DNA of 64,000 bases from contig CAUYLG010070611.1 of the NCBI GenBank assembly GCA_963573385.1, forward strand, positions 1 through 64,000. The letters are read 5' to 3'. Shown piece after piece: positions 39,196 through 53,554 of the stretch. The number at the start of each line of letters is the position of its first letter. Positions within the stretch are counted from its first letter, which is position 1. The notes beneath the pieces are model-generated. The model did no database searches, was not told the origin of the DNA, and saw only the letters and a list, made by a program, of their open reading frames with translations. The stretch comes from Cacajao melanocephalus. Its lineage: Eukaryota; Chordata; Mammalia; Primates; Pitheciidae. A program made the translations under genes and the position numbers.

Positions 39196-40590
39196 CAGGT
39201 GGTTAAAAGAATGATGAAGCCTACAGTGTGTTAAAATCTGTCTCACTATGAGCGCTCATCTGAAAACTCTTCAAAAACAGACAGCTTAGGTGCAAACAAA
39301 CCACAGTTTCCTCAACTGGAAAAAGGAAGAGTCCAGCTGAATAAACTCTGAAGGTCTTGGACTTCTGAGACCTCCAGGCCTGTGGGGTCCTCAGTTTAAG
39401 GGCACTGCTTCGTGAAGGCTGAAGCAGCCTGTCAGGTGCCCAGAACCTGAGAAGCAGCCCAAGGAGCCACTCCCCAGAAGACGACTTGTCATCCCTGTCT
39501 CTGCCAACACACGGCCACCCACTCCCTACCACTGTCAAATGCAAATGACCAAGCCAGGTAAACGACAGGGGACACTCAGGACGCAGAGGCTGTGGCTGCC
39601 GGGCCAACCACCAAACACACCCAGGAAGAGCTTCTGCAGGCCTAGCATCCACCCAGAGAAGGGACAGAGCTGCTCATTTTCTCAACAGGACAGTAAAGGG
39701 CATTCATGTTGGGTTTTTGACAGCACTGACTAGGATTTCCCAAAGTGACTCTGCTGCTGGAACATAGGGAAGTGTGGCAGATGGGGAGGAGCACATACCC
39801 GGAGTGGCATCCAGACAGAAGCGTCTACGCGCCTCCAAGATGCCCCGTCTGGCTGAGTGCTCCCTGGGCAGGGACTGGGTTTCCTTGCCTGTGTCCTTGT
39901 CCTTTCTGCCCAGCTCAGTGTGTGCCACATGGGGAGATGGGCTGGGGGATGCTGGCCTTTCCTAGCAGGAGAATGGGTGGAAGCCCCGAAATCTTCACCT
40001 TTCACAGGCCCCCGAGATGCCTTCCAGGTGAGGTAGAGCTGCAGAACCACTTTGCTGGGGTGTAAGCTTCTAGAGATCAGAACCCCCCAACCCTCTGCGA
40101 CTCCACAGACCTAGCAAGGGACTGCTGCCCACGGCAGGAACTGGGAAGAAACGAATACCATGCTCAAGTCCGTACCCTTCGCTTCCCTGGAGGCTTCACA
40201 TGGACTGTTCTGACCTCGGTTACCACTAACGCCTCAGCATTTACAAGGACCTCGACCACCAACCTGGAGCAAACACTTTAACCTGTCCGCTTTAAGTTAG
40301 GCTTTGAATGAGACTTTCATTGCTTTGAAACAGATTTGAACAAAAAGAATCCACATTCACCTAATAGCCATTAACCAGGGAATTCTTCAATTTAACAGAA
40401 AATAGAATAGTGAGAAGAGTTTCTTAGGAACTAAAACAAGGAAAATTATACAGGTTCTGCACAACCGTAAGAAACAAGGCAGGATCTTCAAGACAGTCAA
40501 ACTGTCCCCGTGTCACCTCCAGTTTCCCATGCCTGTGACTACTGTGACGGCTCCACATCCTGCAGGCCTCCCTCGTCCTACGCGAGCTCA
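39196..40590. other. Unique sequence, no gene seen
   Basis: No named repeat. Open frames up to 143 codons (antisense 39221-39652) are unsupported. Confidence 0.35.
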
Positions 40591-40639
40591 CCCAGGCCAG
40601 GCTTTCCGCCTTGATGTGCACATGTGTGTGTTTCGGACT

Positions 40640-41560
40640 GTGTGTACACCTACGTGTGGCGTGATGTGTAAAACCATTTTCAAATAAGACTTTTCAAGAA
40701 CTCCCCGAAGTGAAAAGCACAACAGAAAGACCCCCCTGTATCCATCACTCAGTGTCCAAATTATTGCTATGTGGCCAATGCCATTTATTACCGACCCCCA
40801 CTCTGCCCACACGCTGCTAGGTTATTCTAGAGCAAATCCCAGGCATCACATTTCAACCATAAACAGCTTCTCTGAGAGATAACAACTTAGACACATAATC
40901 ACAAGCCTAGTATTACAGCTAAACAATTAACCACGATTCCTTAATGTGATCCTGCGTGTCTCCCAATCATGTATCTTCCTGCTGTCACTTTGTTCTAATC
41001 GTGCTCCAAATGACACAGACACAATGCATTTGAGAGCCAACTCTCTTACTCGTTTAAAATCTCTCATTCTCTCCTCCCTCCTTCTTGCCTCTCTGTTGTG
41101 CTTCTGTGGAAGAAATCTGGTCTAGGCCGTGTGGGATGTTTCACACTCTAGTTCTGGCTGTTTATTTCCACGGTGAGCTCTATCCGTTTCCCACTTCCCT
41201 GGTACTCCCTGCAAGCCAGACTAAGGTCTAAAGGCTGGATCCGGCGCAGATGGGATCTGTGTGCGTGCGAAAACGCTTCGCTGCTGGAGCTGTGGCCTTC
41301 ACATTTCACCACGTCAGGAGGCATGATATGTCCGGGGTCTCCTTCCTTGTGATGCTGTGATTGATCGGCAGGTGCAGGTGTTACGAGGCAGAACCATCCA
41401 TCATCAAGTCCCCTGCAAGCTCCCTCTCGTGGTTTTCAGTGCTACTGGTGAGCACTGGCTCAACTCCTCATTAGGGTGACACTGCAATTCCCTCACCACC
41501 TCTGCATTTACAAACACAGTTCTTCCATAAGGAATAACTTGCCCTCACAACAGCAACCAC
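40640..41560 (-). mobile_element. Antisense old L1 3'-UTR-type sequence
   Basis: Follows a known antisense L1M 3' UTR order: agcacaacagaaagaccccc, tgtatccatcactcagtg, agagcaaatcccaggcatca, ccttaatgtgatcctg, gacacaatgcatttgagag, ggtctaggccgtgtgggat, caagccagactaaggtctaa, cacgtcaggaggcatgatat, cctctgcatttac and cttccataaggaat. Confidence 0.75.
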
Positions 41561-41837
41561 AACAAATCAAAAAAACTTGATTACCAGGAAAACAGAAGGC
41601 CTGCTTGAATCTTTCCTTTTATTCACGAGTTGGTGCGCTAGCAATCTTCATGAGTGAACTAGTAAGGGCTTTACTTAGAAATTATTATGAATTCATACAC
41701 TTTAACATACTAGGTATGTTCTAATAAACTGCCATCATAATTCTTTCTGATGCTTCATGTTCCTATTTTTGGCTAGAGGGAGTCCCTTCAAATTGGGCTT
41801 TTGGCATGACCTCAAAAGTCTATGGGAAGTTCCTTGC

Positions 41838-42135
41838 TTTTTTTTTTTTTTTGAGGCGGAGTCTCTCTCTGACACCAGGCTGGAGTGCAGCAGCGCAATC
41901 TCAGCTCACTGCAACCTCCGCCTCCCGGTTCAAGTGATTCTTCTGCCTCAGCCTCCAGAGTAGCTGGTACTACAAGCACACACCACCACACTCGGCTAAA
42001 TTTTTTATGTATTTCTTAGTAGAGACGGGGTTTCACCATGTTGGTCAGGATGGTCTCAATCTCTTGACCTTGTGATCTGCCCTCCTCGGCCTCCCAAAGT
42101 GCTGGGATTACAGGTGTGAGCCACAGCGCTCGGCC
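41838..42135 (-). mobile_element. Alu, antisense
   Basis: T run, gaggcggagtctctctctga, to ccacagcgctcggcc. Near full length. Confidence 0.96.
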
Positions 42136-42715
42136 CTTTGCTTTGTGACTAGTTGTCCTGGCGTCACACATTTCTCTAAGGAACCCTGGTTACTTTTCAA
42201 GGGAAACAGCTTGAGGACTCTGCAGGGGTGCTTGTTTCCACTGGGTTGATAACTGGGTCCAACAATTTTCAACGGTCAGAGCCGGGAGATAAGCTGTTCT
42301 TTTTTCAAAGGGCAGAATGCATCAAAAGTTCATACTGAGTCTTAATTCATACTTAAGCTTAAAGGTGCTTTACTTCTTTGATTTTATGCTTGTCTTTTAC
42401 GTTAGAAATTGTGGTTCCTGTAACATTGTCATAATTATTTATCTGCTTTGTCTTAATAGATGTATGTGCAAATATGTATTTCTGTAAAGATTTATGAGTC
42501 ATAGTTTCAAACAGCAGTAATAACATTGCCAACAATCTGAAGTTTGAAAACTTTTTTGCGATTCTTTTTTGCTTAAGATATATCCTACCGGGGCTGTACA
42601 TTCAAATTGCTTCAAAGTCTATTTGAAGTCATTTTTCTCTCTGTGATTAAAGTACCGACTTGATATATACTGTAGGTTCTCTTTTCATTTGATTTTGTTC
42701 TTGCTTTTTAAGAAT
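42136..42715. other. AT-rich sequence, no feature recognised
   Basis: No named repeat. It may include decayed L1 from the flanks. Confidence 0.3.
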
Positions 42716-43275
42716 AGCTTTCTGATTTGGGTTTAGTTTGGCTTTATAATTATGTAAAGCAATACATGATTCAAAGTTAAAAAAAAAAAAAAACTATAAA
42801 ACAAGGTACATTCAGAGAAGAGAAGTGAGACTTCGGTCCTGATCCTTCCACTGTCTCATCTTCTGCATATAGACTATAACCTTTTTTCACTGGTTTCTGG
42901 TTTGTTCCTTAATTTTTGTTTTGTTTGTAATATAAGCAAATAGGAGTGTTTGTGTTCACGCACGAGTGTGCAACACTCATACTCTGCCAACCAATCACCA
43001 GATAAGCGATGAGACGTTACACACAGTTGTGCACCTTGCACCCTCCAGTAAACAGTGATGCAACAAAGAGATCACCAGCAACAGAGCATCCACATTCCTT
43101 TCACCGCCATGCAGAACTCCAGGTGCGGGGTGGGGGGTGTGTAACAGCTCTTTCAACCAGTTCCACATTGCTGGATAGCTGCCCTTTGCTGTTACAAACA
43201 GTGCTACGATGAATAGGTCTGTAGATACGGCGTTTCTTATTTTCTCCAACTTATCTTTTGGATGGCTCCTGGGCC
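42716..43275 (-). mobile_element. Antisense L1M 3'-UTR fragment
   Basis: ttataattatgtaaagcaat, tgatccttccactgtctcat, gttgtgcaccttgcaccct, catccacattcctttcaccg, ttgctgttacaaacagtgct and acgatgaataggtctg follow antisense L1M order. Confidence 0.65.
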
Positions 43276-43534
43276 AACAGTTGTCCAGGCATATGCTACT
43301 TGCTAGAGTGTAGAACGCCCGTCTGTGCTCATTCTCACTGGGTCCCTGCTTCCGCCCTACGCTCACCTCACGGCTGTCTGCCCTCCTTTCCTCTCGGCGT
43401 GTGAGGAAAGTCACCATGGCTTGACAGCTCTCCACTGTTGGGCATTAGATATTACCTATGATAAAAGGTTATCACGTATACTGTTACTATGTAGGGAGAG
43501 GAGAATACTTTCTTCACGGAACTTTTTATCCTGA

Positions 43535-44817
<1,283 letters not shown>

Positions 44818-45107
44818 TTTATTTATTTATGAGACAGAATCTTGTTCTATCACCCAGGCTGGAGTCCAGTGACACAATCTCGGCTCACTGCAACCTCCAC
44901 CTCCTGGGTTCAAGCAATTCTCATGCCTCAGTGTAGCTGCAATTACAGGCACACGTCACCACAACAGGATAATTTTTGTGTTTTTAGAAGAGATGGAGTT
45001 TTGTTATGTTGGCCAGGCTGGTCTCGGAACTCCTGACTTTCAGGTTATCCACCTGTCTTGGCCTCCCAAAGTGCTGGGATTATAGGTGTGAGCCACCGCG
45101 CCTGGCC
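44818..45107 (-). mobile_element. Alu, antisense
   Basis: An (ATTT)n head then gagacagaatcttgttctat, to gccaccgcgcctggcc. The middle is shortened (tcatgcctcagtgtagctgc lacks about 20 bases). Confidence 0.95.
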
Positions 45108-45554
45108 TCAAAATATTTTTTTAGTATGAAAGTAAAAGAAAGCCAGTAGAACCAGAACCCTTAGAGTTACCATCTACTGTTTAAGGAGAAAATGAACCTC
45201 TGGATTGTAACCTTCCTTGAAGGCAGCCATTTCCTTGAGATTCTCATCCTTCAAGGTAAACACTGTCCTAAATCGTACATTTATCATTTCCTCAATTTTC
45301 TCTTTGTACCACAGTTGTTTTCTTCTGGTTTTGAATATTAGATGAGGATAAGCATACGCTATGTATTCACGGGGACTTTTCATACATTCACATTACTTCA
45401 TGGAGCTGCAGACCATTATTAATTTTCATTTCCCCGACAACACTCCACAGTTTATCCATTCTATTGCTGAATATTTAAGCTTTGCTCCTTTCTTGCTATT
45501 AAAAGTCAGAGCTGCTGGAATCTGCATGCACATTTTCACGAGTCCCTCTAGCAC
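45108..45554. other. AT-rich sequence, no feature recognised
   Basis: No named repeat or exon. Confidence 0.3.
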
Positions 45555-45680
45555 CATGACTCTCAATAACTGTGTTCCCCAGAACCACTCGGAGGGCTTG
45601 TGAGGCGCAGACTGCTGGGCTCCGCCTCCTGCATCTTTGATTCGGCAGATCATTCAGGAACAAGACCCACGAATCTGCAT
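45555..45680 (+). mobile_element. MER5/MER20-type hAT element, first part
   Basis: Non-autonomous hAT pattern: gactctcaataactgtgttc, ccactcggagggcttgtga, gcagactgctgggctc, tttgattcggcagatc and acgaatctgcat. Its second part follows an L1 insertion at 46121. No coding capacity. Confidence 0.75.
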
Positions 45681-46120
45681 TTTTTTTTTTTTTACTATAC
45701 TTTAAGTTCTGGGGTACATGTGCAGATCTTGCAGGATTGTTGCAGAGGTATACACATGCCATGTGTGTCGCCATCCCCCGCCCCCTGCCCCCTGTCACCT
45801 ATATCAGGCATTTCTCCCAGTGTTATCCCTCCCCAACGTCCCCGGCCCCCGCTGTCTTTCCCCTAACATACCCCAGTGTGTAGCGTTCCCCTCCCTGTGC
45901 CCACGTATTCTCATTGATCAACACCCGCCTATGAGTGAGAATATGCGGTGTTTGGTTTTCTGTTCCTGTGTCAATTTGCTGCAAATGATGGTTTCTAGCT
46001 TCATCCATGTCCCTATAAAGGACACAAACTCATAGTTTTTTATGGCTACATAGTATTCCATGGGGTGTATGTGCCACATTTTCTTTGTCCAGTCTATCAT
46101 TGTTGGGCATTTGGGTTGGT
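45681..46120 (-). mobile_element. 5'-truncated L1 inside a hAT element
   Basis: T run (L1 poly-A), then 3' UTR (actatactttaagttctggg, gtacatgtgcagatcttgca) and the ORF2 3' end. The antisense frame 45918-46120 still shows a typical ORF2 C-terminal run (MWHIHPMEYYVAIKN). About 440 bp survive. No target-site duplication is obvious. Not functional. Confidence 0.93.
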
Positions 46121-46187
46121 TCCAGGTGTTCCCTGGTGATGCTGATGCTGCTGGTCCAGGGGTCACCCCTGGAGAATCACTGCTCTC
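46121..46187 (+). mobile_element. MER5/MER20-type hAT element, second part
   Basis: aggtgttccctggtgatgct, gatgctgctggtccaggg and gagaatcactg complete the element begun at 45555. Confidence 0.8.
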
Positions 46188-46194
46188 AAGCAGC

Positions 46195-46375
46195 ACCCCA
46201 GAAAGAATTCTGCAATGATGGGAACATCTGTGCCCATGCTGCCCAATCCTGTAGCCGCCAGCCACAGATGGGTCTAGAGTATCTGAACTGTGACGAGTGT
46301 GACTGAGAAATGTAATGTTTCAATCTATTCATTTAAACAACTGCACGTGGCTAGTGGCCACCGTTCTGGACAGTG
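46195..46375. mobile_element. Second hAT-Charlie-type element
   Basis: gaattctgcaatgatgggaa, ctgcccaatcctgtagccgc, cagccacagatggg, cgtggctagtggccaccgt and tctggacagtgcagctctga are the hallmarks of a short non-autonomous hAT element. Adjacent to, but distinct from, the preceding one. Confidence 0.65.
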
Positions 46376-46379
46376 CAGC

Positions 46380-46765
46380 TCTGACTGCATATTACCTAGG
46401 AGTAGAATACCTGGATCATAGAGAATGCACCTCCTCATCTCTCCCAGGTGAAGCCAAATTCCTTTTTGCAGTTGATTATAACAGCGTACACTGGCAAATC
46501 CAAATACTATCACTCCTATTTTGCCTCTTAATAAAAGTCTATAAATTTTATTAATTTGAATCCTTTGCACTTCCACACACCTGGGCTTCTGACTGTGCCA
46601 CACACTTGTCAGTATTTAGAATTGTCAGTCCTTTCATTGCTAGCCATTCTGGTGGGCATGAGTATCTCACTGGGGTTTTCATTTGAACTCCCTTGATGAC
46701 TAACAATGTTGAGCACTTCTTCAAGTGTTTATTGGCCATTTGAATATCCTCCCACCAGTGTGTGT
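46380..46765 (-). mobile_element. Antisense old L1 3' fragment
   Basis: tacctaggagtagaatacct, gatcatagagaatgcac, ttgtcagtatttagaattgt, gccattctggtgggcatgag and caatgttgagcacttcttca match the antisense L1 3' region. About 60 unmatched bases (46500-46560) are embedded in it. Confidence 0.7.
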
Positions 46766-47180
46766 GATGGTTCTTACTACCCTGCCTCCCTAAGGTAATA
46801 ATTTATCTTTCATCCTTAAGCAGAGGGTCTGCCAAAGCCTCACTCACAGACAGATTCAGCACAGGGGTAAGGAGACTTCCCTGGGGCTGGACAGGGGTTG
46901 CTCCCAGTATAACCTCACCTGAGGATGGAGCCCTCTGGGCTGATGGCTTTCTTCAGAGAGTTCTCCCATCAGCCTCACACCTGGAGTGAACCATGGCCAT
47001 TTCCTTTTGTCCCAAGGACTTGAGGTGGTCTTGCACATGGAAGGTCAAGCTAACCAGATTTGGAAAACGTCCTCAGGAGGCCACTTACTTTGGGTTCATG
47101 TTTTGACTCGTTGTGTGTATATGTGTGACTTCTAAATATTTCTAGATTTCAACATTGTAAATGATGTTAATAGCTTTTTC
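46766..47180. other. Unassigned sequence between L1 fragments
   Basis: No gene or named repeat. Confidence 0.3.
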
Positions 47181-47850
47181 TGGTGTATAATTTAAAATAC
47201 AGAGATCTAAGCATACTATCTGCTGAGTCTTGCTAGCTGAATATACCAGTGGGATCCACATCTCTCTCAAGATATATAACGTGTCCTGCCAGCGATCCCG
47301 CACTGCCCACTGCTAACCCGAAGAAACCACTGTTTTGATTTCTATTACTATTGATTAGTTTTGTCAGTTCCAGAACTTCATGTAAGTGAAATCAGGCAGT
47401 ATGTTCTCTCTTGCAGTTTTCTCTTGCTGGTTAAAATGTTTTTGAGATTCATCCACATTGTCACTGAACAGCACTGCTCAGTATGAATTTGTTTATCCAT
47501 TCCCTTGCTGAAAGACATTTGAATTGTTCCCAGTTTCAGGCTAATATGAATAAAGCTGCCATCAACATTCTCGTACAAGTACTTTTTTGTGGACATAAAC
47601 GTTCAGTTCTCCTGTAAATGCCTAGGAATGGAATTGCTTGAATCACGGATTAGGTATATGTTTAGTTTTATAAGAAACTGCCAGTTTTCCAAAGTGGTGG
47701 TACCACTTAACATTCCCATCAGCGGTGCCTGGGGACTCTGGCTGAGTCACATACCAGTCAGCATTTAGTGTTGTCAATTATTTTATTTTTAACCATTCTG
47801 ATGGGCATGCAGTAGTATCTCATTTGCAGTTTTAATTTGAATTTCCTTGA

Positions 47851-48163
<313 letters not shown>

Positions 48164-48637
48164 AATGTTGAGTACTTTTTCAAGTGTTTGTTGGCCATTA
48201 GAATATATTCTGTTGCACAGTATCTATCTGAACCTTCTGTCCACTTTTAAATTGGGGCTATTTGTCTTTGTAATGGTAACCTATAGGAGTTTTTATACCG
48301 CCTGGATATGGGTCCTTTGTCAAATGAGTGTATTATACATATATCCTCCCTGTCTGTCCTCTGACTATTCAGATCTCTACTTGGTTCCCTTATCCCATTA
48401 TCTATCCTTACGTCAATACCACACTCTCCTGATTACTGCACCTCTGTAGGAAGTTCTAAAATCAAGAGGTTAAGTTCTCCAACTTAGTTGTTCTTTTACA
48501 GAATTTTGTAAATTTTATTAACTCGATTCCTTTGCATTTCCATATAAATTTTAGAATAAACTGGTTTATGTCTATAATAAAGGTCATTAGAAATCTGCTT
48601 AGGATTTCACTTTAAAAATCAATTTGGGGGCAATTAA

Positions 48638-48951
<314 letters not shown>

Positions 48952-49221
48952 TGACAATATTTTAACAGTGTTAAGCCTTTGTATTCATTAAACGTGGTAC
49001 AGCTCACCATATGTTTAGATCTTTTTCTATTTCTCTCAACACTGTCTTGCAGTTTTTAGTGTAAAGACCTTGAGTAGTTTTAAATTTATCCCTAAGTGTT
49101 TTCAGGATTTTTAATGTTGTTATAAATGATATTAGTTTCTAAATTTTATTTTCCAACTGTTTATTGCTAACGTACAGAAATACATTTGAGTTTTCAGCAT
49201 TGACCTTGTATCTTGCATCCA

Positions 49222-49239
49222 TTTTTTTTTGGGGGGGGG
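49222..49239. repeat. T9 then G9 homopolymers
   Basis: Nine T followed directly by nine G inside antisense L1 ORF2. The consensus at this point is mixed sequence, so the homopolymers are secondary. Confidence 0.95.
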
Positions 49240-51009
49240 TAGCTTTTTAATTTTTTTCTATCTATGTAATACAAAGGACAATTGAGCTTTTACCTTGTCA
49301 GTCCTCATGCCTTTTGTTTCATTCTCATGACTGAGGGCCCTGGCTACATTCCCCAGCAGAATACTGAATGCAAGTGGTGAGAGCAGAATTCTTGCCTTGT
49401 TCTCACCTTAGGGGAAGGCACTTGATGACGTCACCACTAGTTATGATGTAAGATGTGAGATTCCAGGAATGTCTTTCAACACTGAGGAAGTGTTCTTCTA
49501 CTCCTGGTTTGAGAGTTTCTACCACAGGTGGGTGTTGGATTCTGTCAAATGCTATTTCTGCATCTACTGACATGGTCACATGGTTCTCTCCTTTACTCCG
49601 TTAATGTGGTCAGTCACACTGGTTGATTTTGGAAGGTTAAAGCGACCTTGCAAGCCTGGGATACATACCACTTCGTTACGATGCACTGTCATTTTTGTAT
49701 GTTACTTGATTTAACTTACTAACGCTTCATCAAGGATTTTTGTATCTATGTAAGTGAAAGATCATGGTTTCCATTTTCTTAGGATGTCTTTCTCTCATCT
49801 TGGTAGCTGAGTTATGCTTGCACAAAGCTTGATCATTTGCATACTTCATGGAATTTGTCTATTTTATCTTGGTCGTTAAGATCATTACTATAAAGTTGTT
49901 AATAATATTATTTTATCTTTTTTATCTTTGTGGGGTCTGTAGTGATATCCCTTCTTCATGATATTTGTAATTTTTTTTTCTTCTCTCTTTTCATTTAATA
50001 GACTAGCTGGAGATGTTTCAATGTTATTGAGTTTTTTATTTTGTTGATCTCCATTGTTTGCCCATTTTCTATTTCATTGATTTCTGCCCTTTTCATTTTT
50101 ACTTCCTTCCCTCTACTTCCTTTGGGTTTAATTTCCTCTTCTTTTACTAGCTTCTGAAGGTGAAAACTAAAATTCCTGATTTTAAGTCCTTCTTTTCATA
50201 TATATATATATATTCACAGGTATATGGTTAGCTCCCCAAGCACTGCTTTAGCTATAACAAATTCAAAGGTTACATTTTTATAATCCATTCAGTTAAAAAA
50301 AAATTTCTCTTTTCCCTTTGACTTCTTTGAATCGAGGATTATTTAAAAGCATTTTGCTTAATTTTCAAAATTTTGAGATTTTTATCTTTCTGATTTCTAA
50401 CTTAATTCTATTAGAGTTAAATAACAGATACCACATAACTTCAATCTGTTAAAATTTTTAGACTTGTCTTATGGCCCAGGAAATCTTGGTGATTCGTTAC
50501 TACGGACTTGCAAAGACTGTTGCTGGGTATCTGCAGTTGTTAAATGTAGAATTCTATAAATATCAATGATATCAAGCAAGCTACTTGACAATTTTACTTA
50601 AATTGGATATGCTTTCACTGATTTTTGGTCTATTCATACCATGACTGAGAAACAAAGTAAAAATCTGTGGTTATGACTAGTTTATCTATTCCCTTCAAGT
50701 CTGTCCATTTGTGCTTCATGTAATTAGAAGTCCTGTTAACACATTTAGGGTAGTTTACACATTTTTGGTTAACAGATATTTTATCATTAAAAAGAAAGAA
50801 GCCCTTCTTTAGCTGTGGCAGTATGCCAAGGTATGTCTTCTAGTCTCCCTAATCTGATATTAATGTAGCCAGCCTTCCACTGACTAGTATTTGCATGAGA
50901 CATCTTTTTTTAAATCATTTTTCCTATCTGTGTTACTATATTTAAACTGCTTCATCTGCAAACAGCATATAGTTGGATCTTGCTTGTCTATTCTCTTGCA
51001 ATCTCAGTC

Positions 51010-51306
51010 GTTTTTTTTTTTTTTTGCATTATTCTCACTCTGTTGCCAGGCTGGAGTACAGAGGCACAATCTCGGTTTATTGTAACCTTCGCCTCCTGGG
51101 TTCAAGCAATTCATTCCCCTGCCTCAGCCTCCTGAATAGCTGGGACTACAGGTGTGCACAACCATACCTGGCTAATTTGTTGTATTTAAGTAGAGACAAG
51201 GTTTTACCATGTTGGCCAGGATGGTCTTGATCTCCTGACCTTGTGATCCATCCGCCTCAGCCTCCCAAAGTGCTGGGATTACAGGCGTGAGCCATGTGCT
51301 GGGCTC
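51010..51306 (-). mobile_element. Alu, antisense, inside L1
   Basis: T run then gcattattctcactctgttg to gccatgtgctgggctc (right end diverged). An 11-bp target-site duplication (caatctcagtc at 50999-51009 and 51307-51317). Confidence 0.95.
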
Positions 51307-51650
51307 CAATCTCAGTCTTTTAATTGAAGTATTTAATCTATTTACATCTAACATAACTGTTGATATGACTAAGTGTAAGTCTACTATCCTGCTATTGCTT
51401 TTGATGTTCTCTTTTGTGATCCTCTTTTTTTCCTACACTTCCAGCCCTTTTTCGGATCAATCAGATATCTTCCAGTACTCCATTTTATCTTGTCTACTAG
51501 GATTTTACACCTGTTTTATTTTGCCAGTGGTTGCTCTAGGGTTTATAGGATACAGCCTTACCTCACCTGAGTTTACCTTCAGTTATTTTACACCACTTAA
51601 ATATAAGAACTTGTAAGAGTTTACTTCCATTTACCCCTTTCCTGTGCTAT

Positions 51651-52044
51651 TACTAACATTTTTCTAGCATTTTTATTTGTTTTCCATGGGAAGGTGGCTA
51701 TTTTACCAACCTACTAGAAATGAAACTCCAATTTTTCTTTATTAAGATGTCTGCCCCACAGCCTCACTTACCCACTCAATGATAACAAGTCCCAAGCCAT
51801 ATAAAGTAGCTCTCTCTTGTTTGTATATATACAGAGTGTTTAGAGAGGGCAGAGAGGGAGGCTCTGCACAGCTGAGGTCACTGTAGCTGTGAGCTCTGTA
51901 AACTGATGGAATCAGTTCACGTCCTTCTGTGAGCCTTTCTACCCCACTACTCTCTATCATAATACAGCAGCTCCCGAGGAAAAGACAGTCTCCGTGGGAG
52001 CATTCCTACCATGTGATAGACTTCAGATGAATGTAAGGAAAGCC
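51651..52044. other. Unassigned sequence
   Basis: No gene or named repeat. Confidence 0.3.
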
Positions 52045-52305
52045 TTTTTTTTTTTTTAAGACAGAGGTCTTGCTCTGTCACCCAGGCTGGAGTGCAATGG
52101 TGTGACCTCGGCTCACTGCAACCTCTGCCTGAGTAGCTGGGATTCCACGTGTGCACCACCATGCCAGGCTAATTTTTGTATTTTTAGTAGAGACGGGGTT
52201 TCACCATGTTGGCCAGGATGGTCTCAATCTCCTGACCTCATGAGCCGCCCACTTCAGCATCCCAAAGTGCTGGGATTACAAGCGTGAGCCACCACCACGC
52301 CTGCC
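52045..52305 (-). mobile_element. Alu, antisense, internally deleted
   Basis: T run, aagacagaggtcttgctctg to ccaccaccacgcctgcc. About 40 bases are missing between cctctgcct and gagtagctgg (near 52131). Confidence 0.95.
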
Positions 52306-52747
52306 CCCTTTTTCTTTTTTAAAAGCAAAAATCTTACAGTATAGATTGAAACATACTCACATCCCTTCAGAGAGAGAGGTGATACTAAGACCAAGGGTAG
52401 AGGGAAGAGGAGCGAGCTCACAGCCAGGAGAGCAGGCTTCTCCCTGTTTTTCTCCATGGCACCGCCACAAACTTTTACCAAGTGATACCCTGCTCATCCA
52501 CAAAACCTGAATTCACACTTTACCCCCTCAAGGGTGTCTGCGGGATCAAACAAAGTGACTCCGTGGACAGGCCTGGCACGGAGATCCAGAACACTGCTGT
52601 AACAGATGGACATGGATGGCAAAGGTCTGTAAATTTCAAGTGCTAAATACAAGACGCTGCTGGGCAAGGCAAGGCAACACTGAGACAAACATTCCAGGAA
52701 AGAGTGCAAACTGGGAGAGGCAGGAAAAAACATGTGAGGTACTTCTG
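52306..52747. other. Unique sequence, no gene seen
   Basis: Nothing recognised. Confidence 0.35.
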
Positions 52748-52870
52748 TGTACATACTGTGTGCCGTGTCAAGTTCTGTGCAAATTGTTTTAACCTTTTCA
52801 AATCATGTCACACAGGCATTACTATCCCATTTTTAAATGAAGACACAGGCTCAGGAAAATAAGCCACAAA
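52748..52870 (-). mobile_element. MIR, first part
   Basis: Antisense MIR: actgtgtgccgtgtcaag, gcaaattgttttaacc, tcacacaggcattactatcc, catttttaaatgaagacaca and ggctcagg. Continues at 53100. Confidence 0.75.
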
Positions 52871-53098
52871 ATGAGCTTCATCCCAGAAAGCCTTCTCTGA
52901 CCCCTCAGACTAAGCCAAATGGCTCTGCTCACTGCTCCCATGGTCCCCATTCTTCTGCCACCACAGCCTTCAGCGCTCTGCAGTGTTAGCTGCCTCTTTA
53001 CTTATCTCACTCCCCACCAGAGTGTGGGCACCTCACTGCTGGGCTCCCAACTTAAAACAGCTCCAGGCACATAAAAGGCGCACCATAAATACTCAATG
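52871..53098 (+). mobile_element. L2 3' end inside a MIR
   Basis: gccttctctgacccctcaga, gttagctgcctctttactta, ctcactccccaccagagtgt, ctccaggcacataaaaggcg and caccataaatactcaatg are the L2 3' terminus, in the opposite sense to the MIR that encloses it. Confidence 0.8.
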
Positions 53099-53155
53099 TG
53101 TAACTAAAGATCACCAGGCATATAGCTGGAACTTGAACACAGACCTTTCAGACCC
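53099..53155 (-). mobile_element. MIR, second part
   Basis: gtaactaaagatcaccaggc, atatagctggaacttgaaca and cagacct complete the MIR interrupted at about 52870. Confidence 0.65.
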
Positions 53156-53554
53156 CTCAGGAGAACAGAAGCAATAAAAAAAGAAACCACTTCCAACAGG
53201 CAGGAGGGCTTGCTGCCAGGCCTTGGGGAAAGGTAAGAACTGCAGACAACTCTGCAGCCACAGCAACCTGGAATCACGGATTAAAGGGACAAACTGCCCT
53301 TGGCCACAAGTAACTCACATCCCAAGCCAGAACTCATGCACTGGTGAAGACTGAGTCCCCAGAAAAAGTCCACACTCACCAGGGAAAGAGGGAAAGAGAA
53401 GATATCTAGGCAGAGGAGACAGTATGTTCAAGAGTAATGAATGCACACAGAGGGTTGGGGAATGGCCAGTGGAATGACGTGGCCAAGTCTGCCAGTTTCT
53501 AACCCAGATACCCATTCTCCCCTTCTTCTTCAATAACAGAATCCACAATTTCTA
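53156..53554. other. Unique sequence
   Basis: Nothing recognised. Confidence 0.35.

Noticed and set aside
45918..46265. Possible functional L1 ORF2 C-terminus
   Set aside because: Only the last part of ORF2 survives, fused by chance to hAT sequence; the rest of the element is missing.
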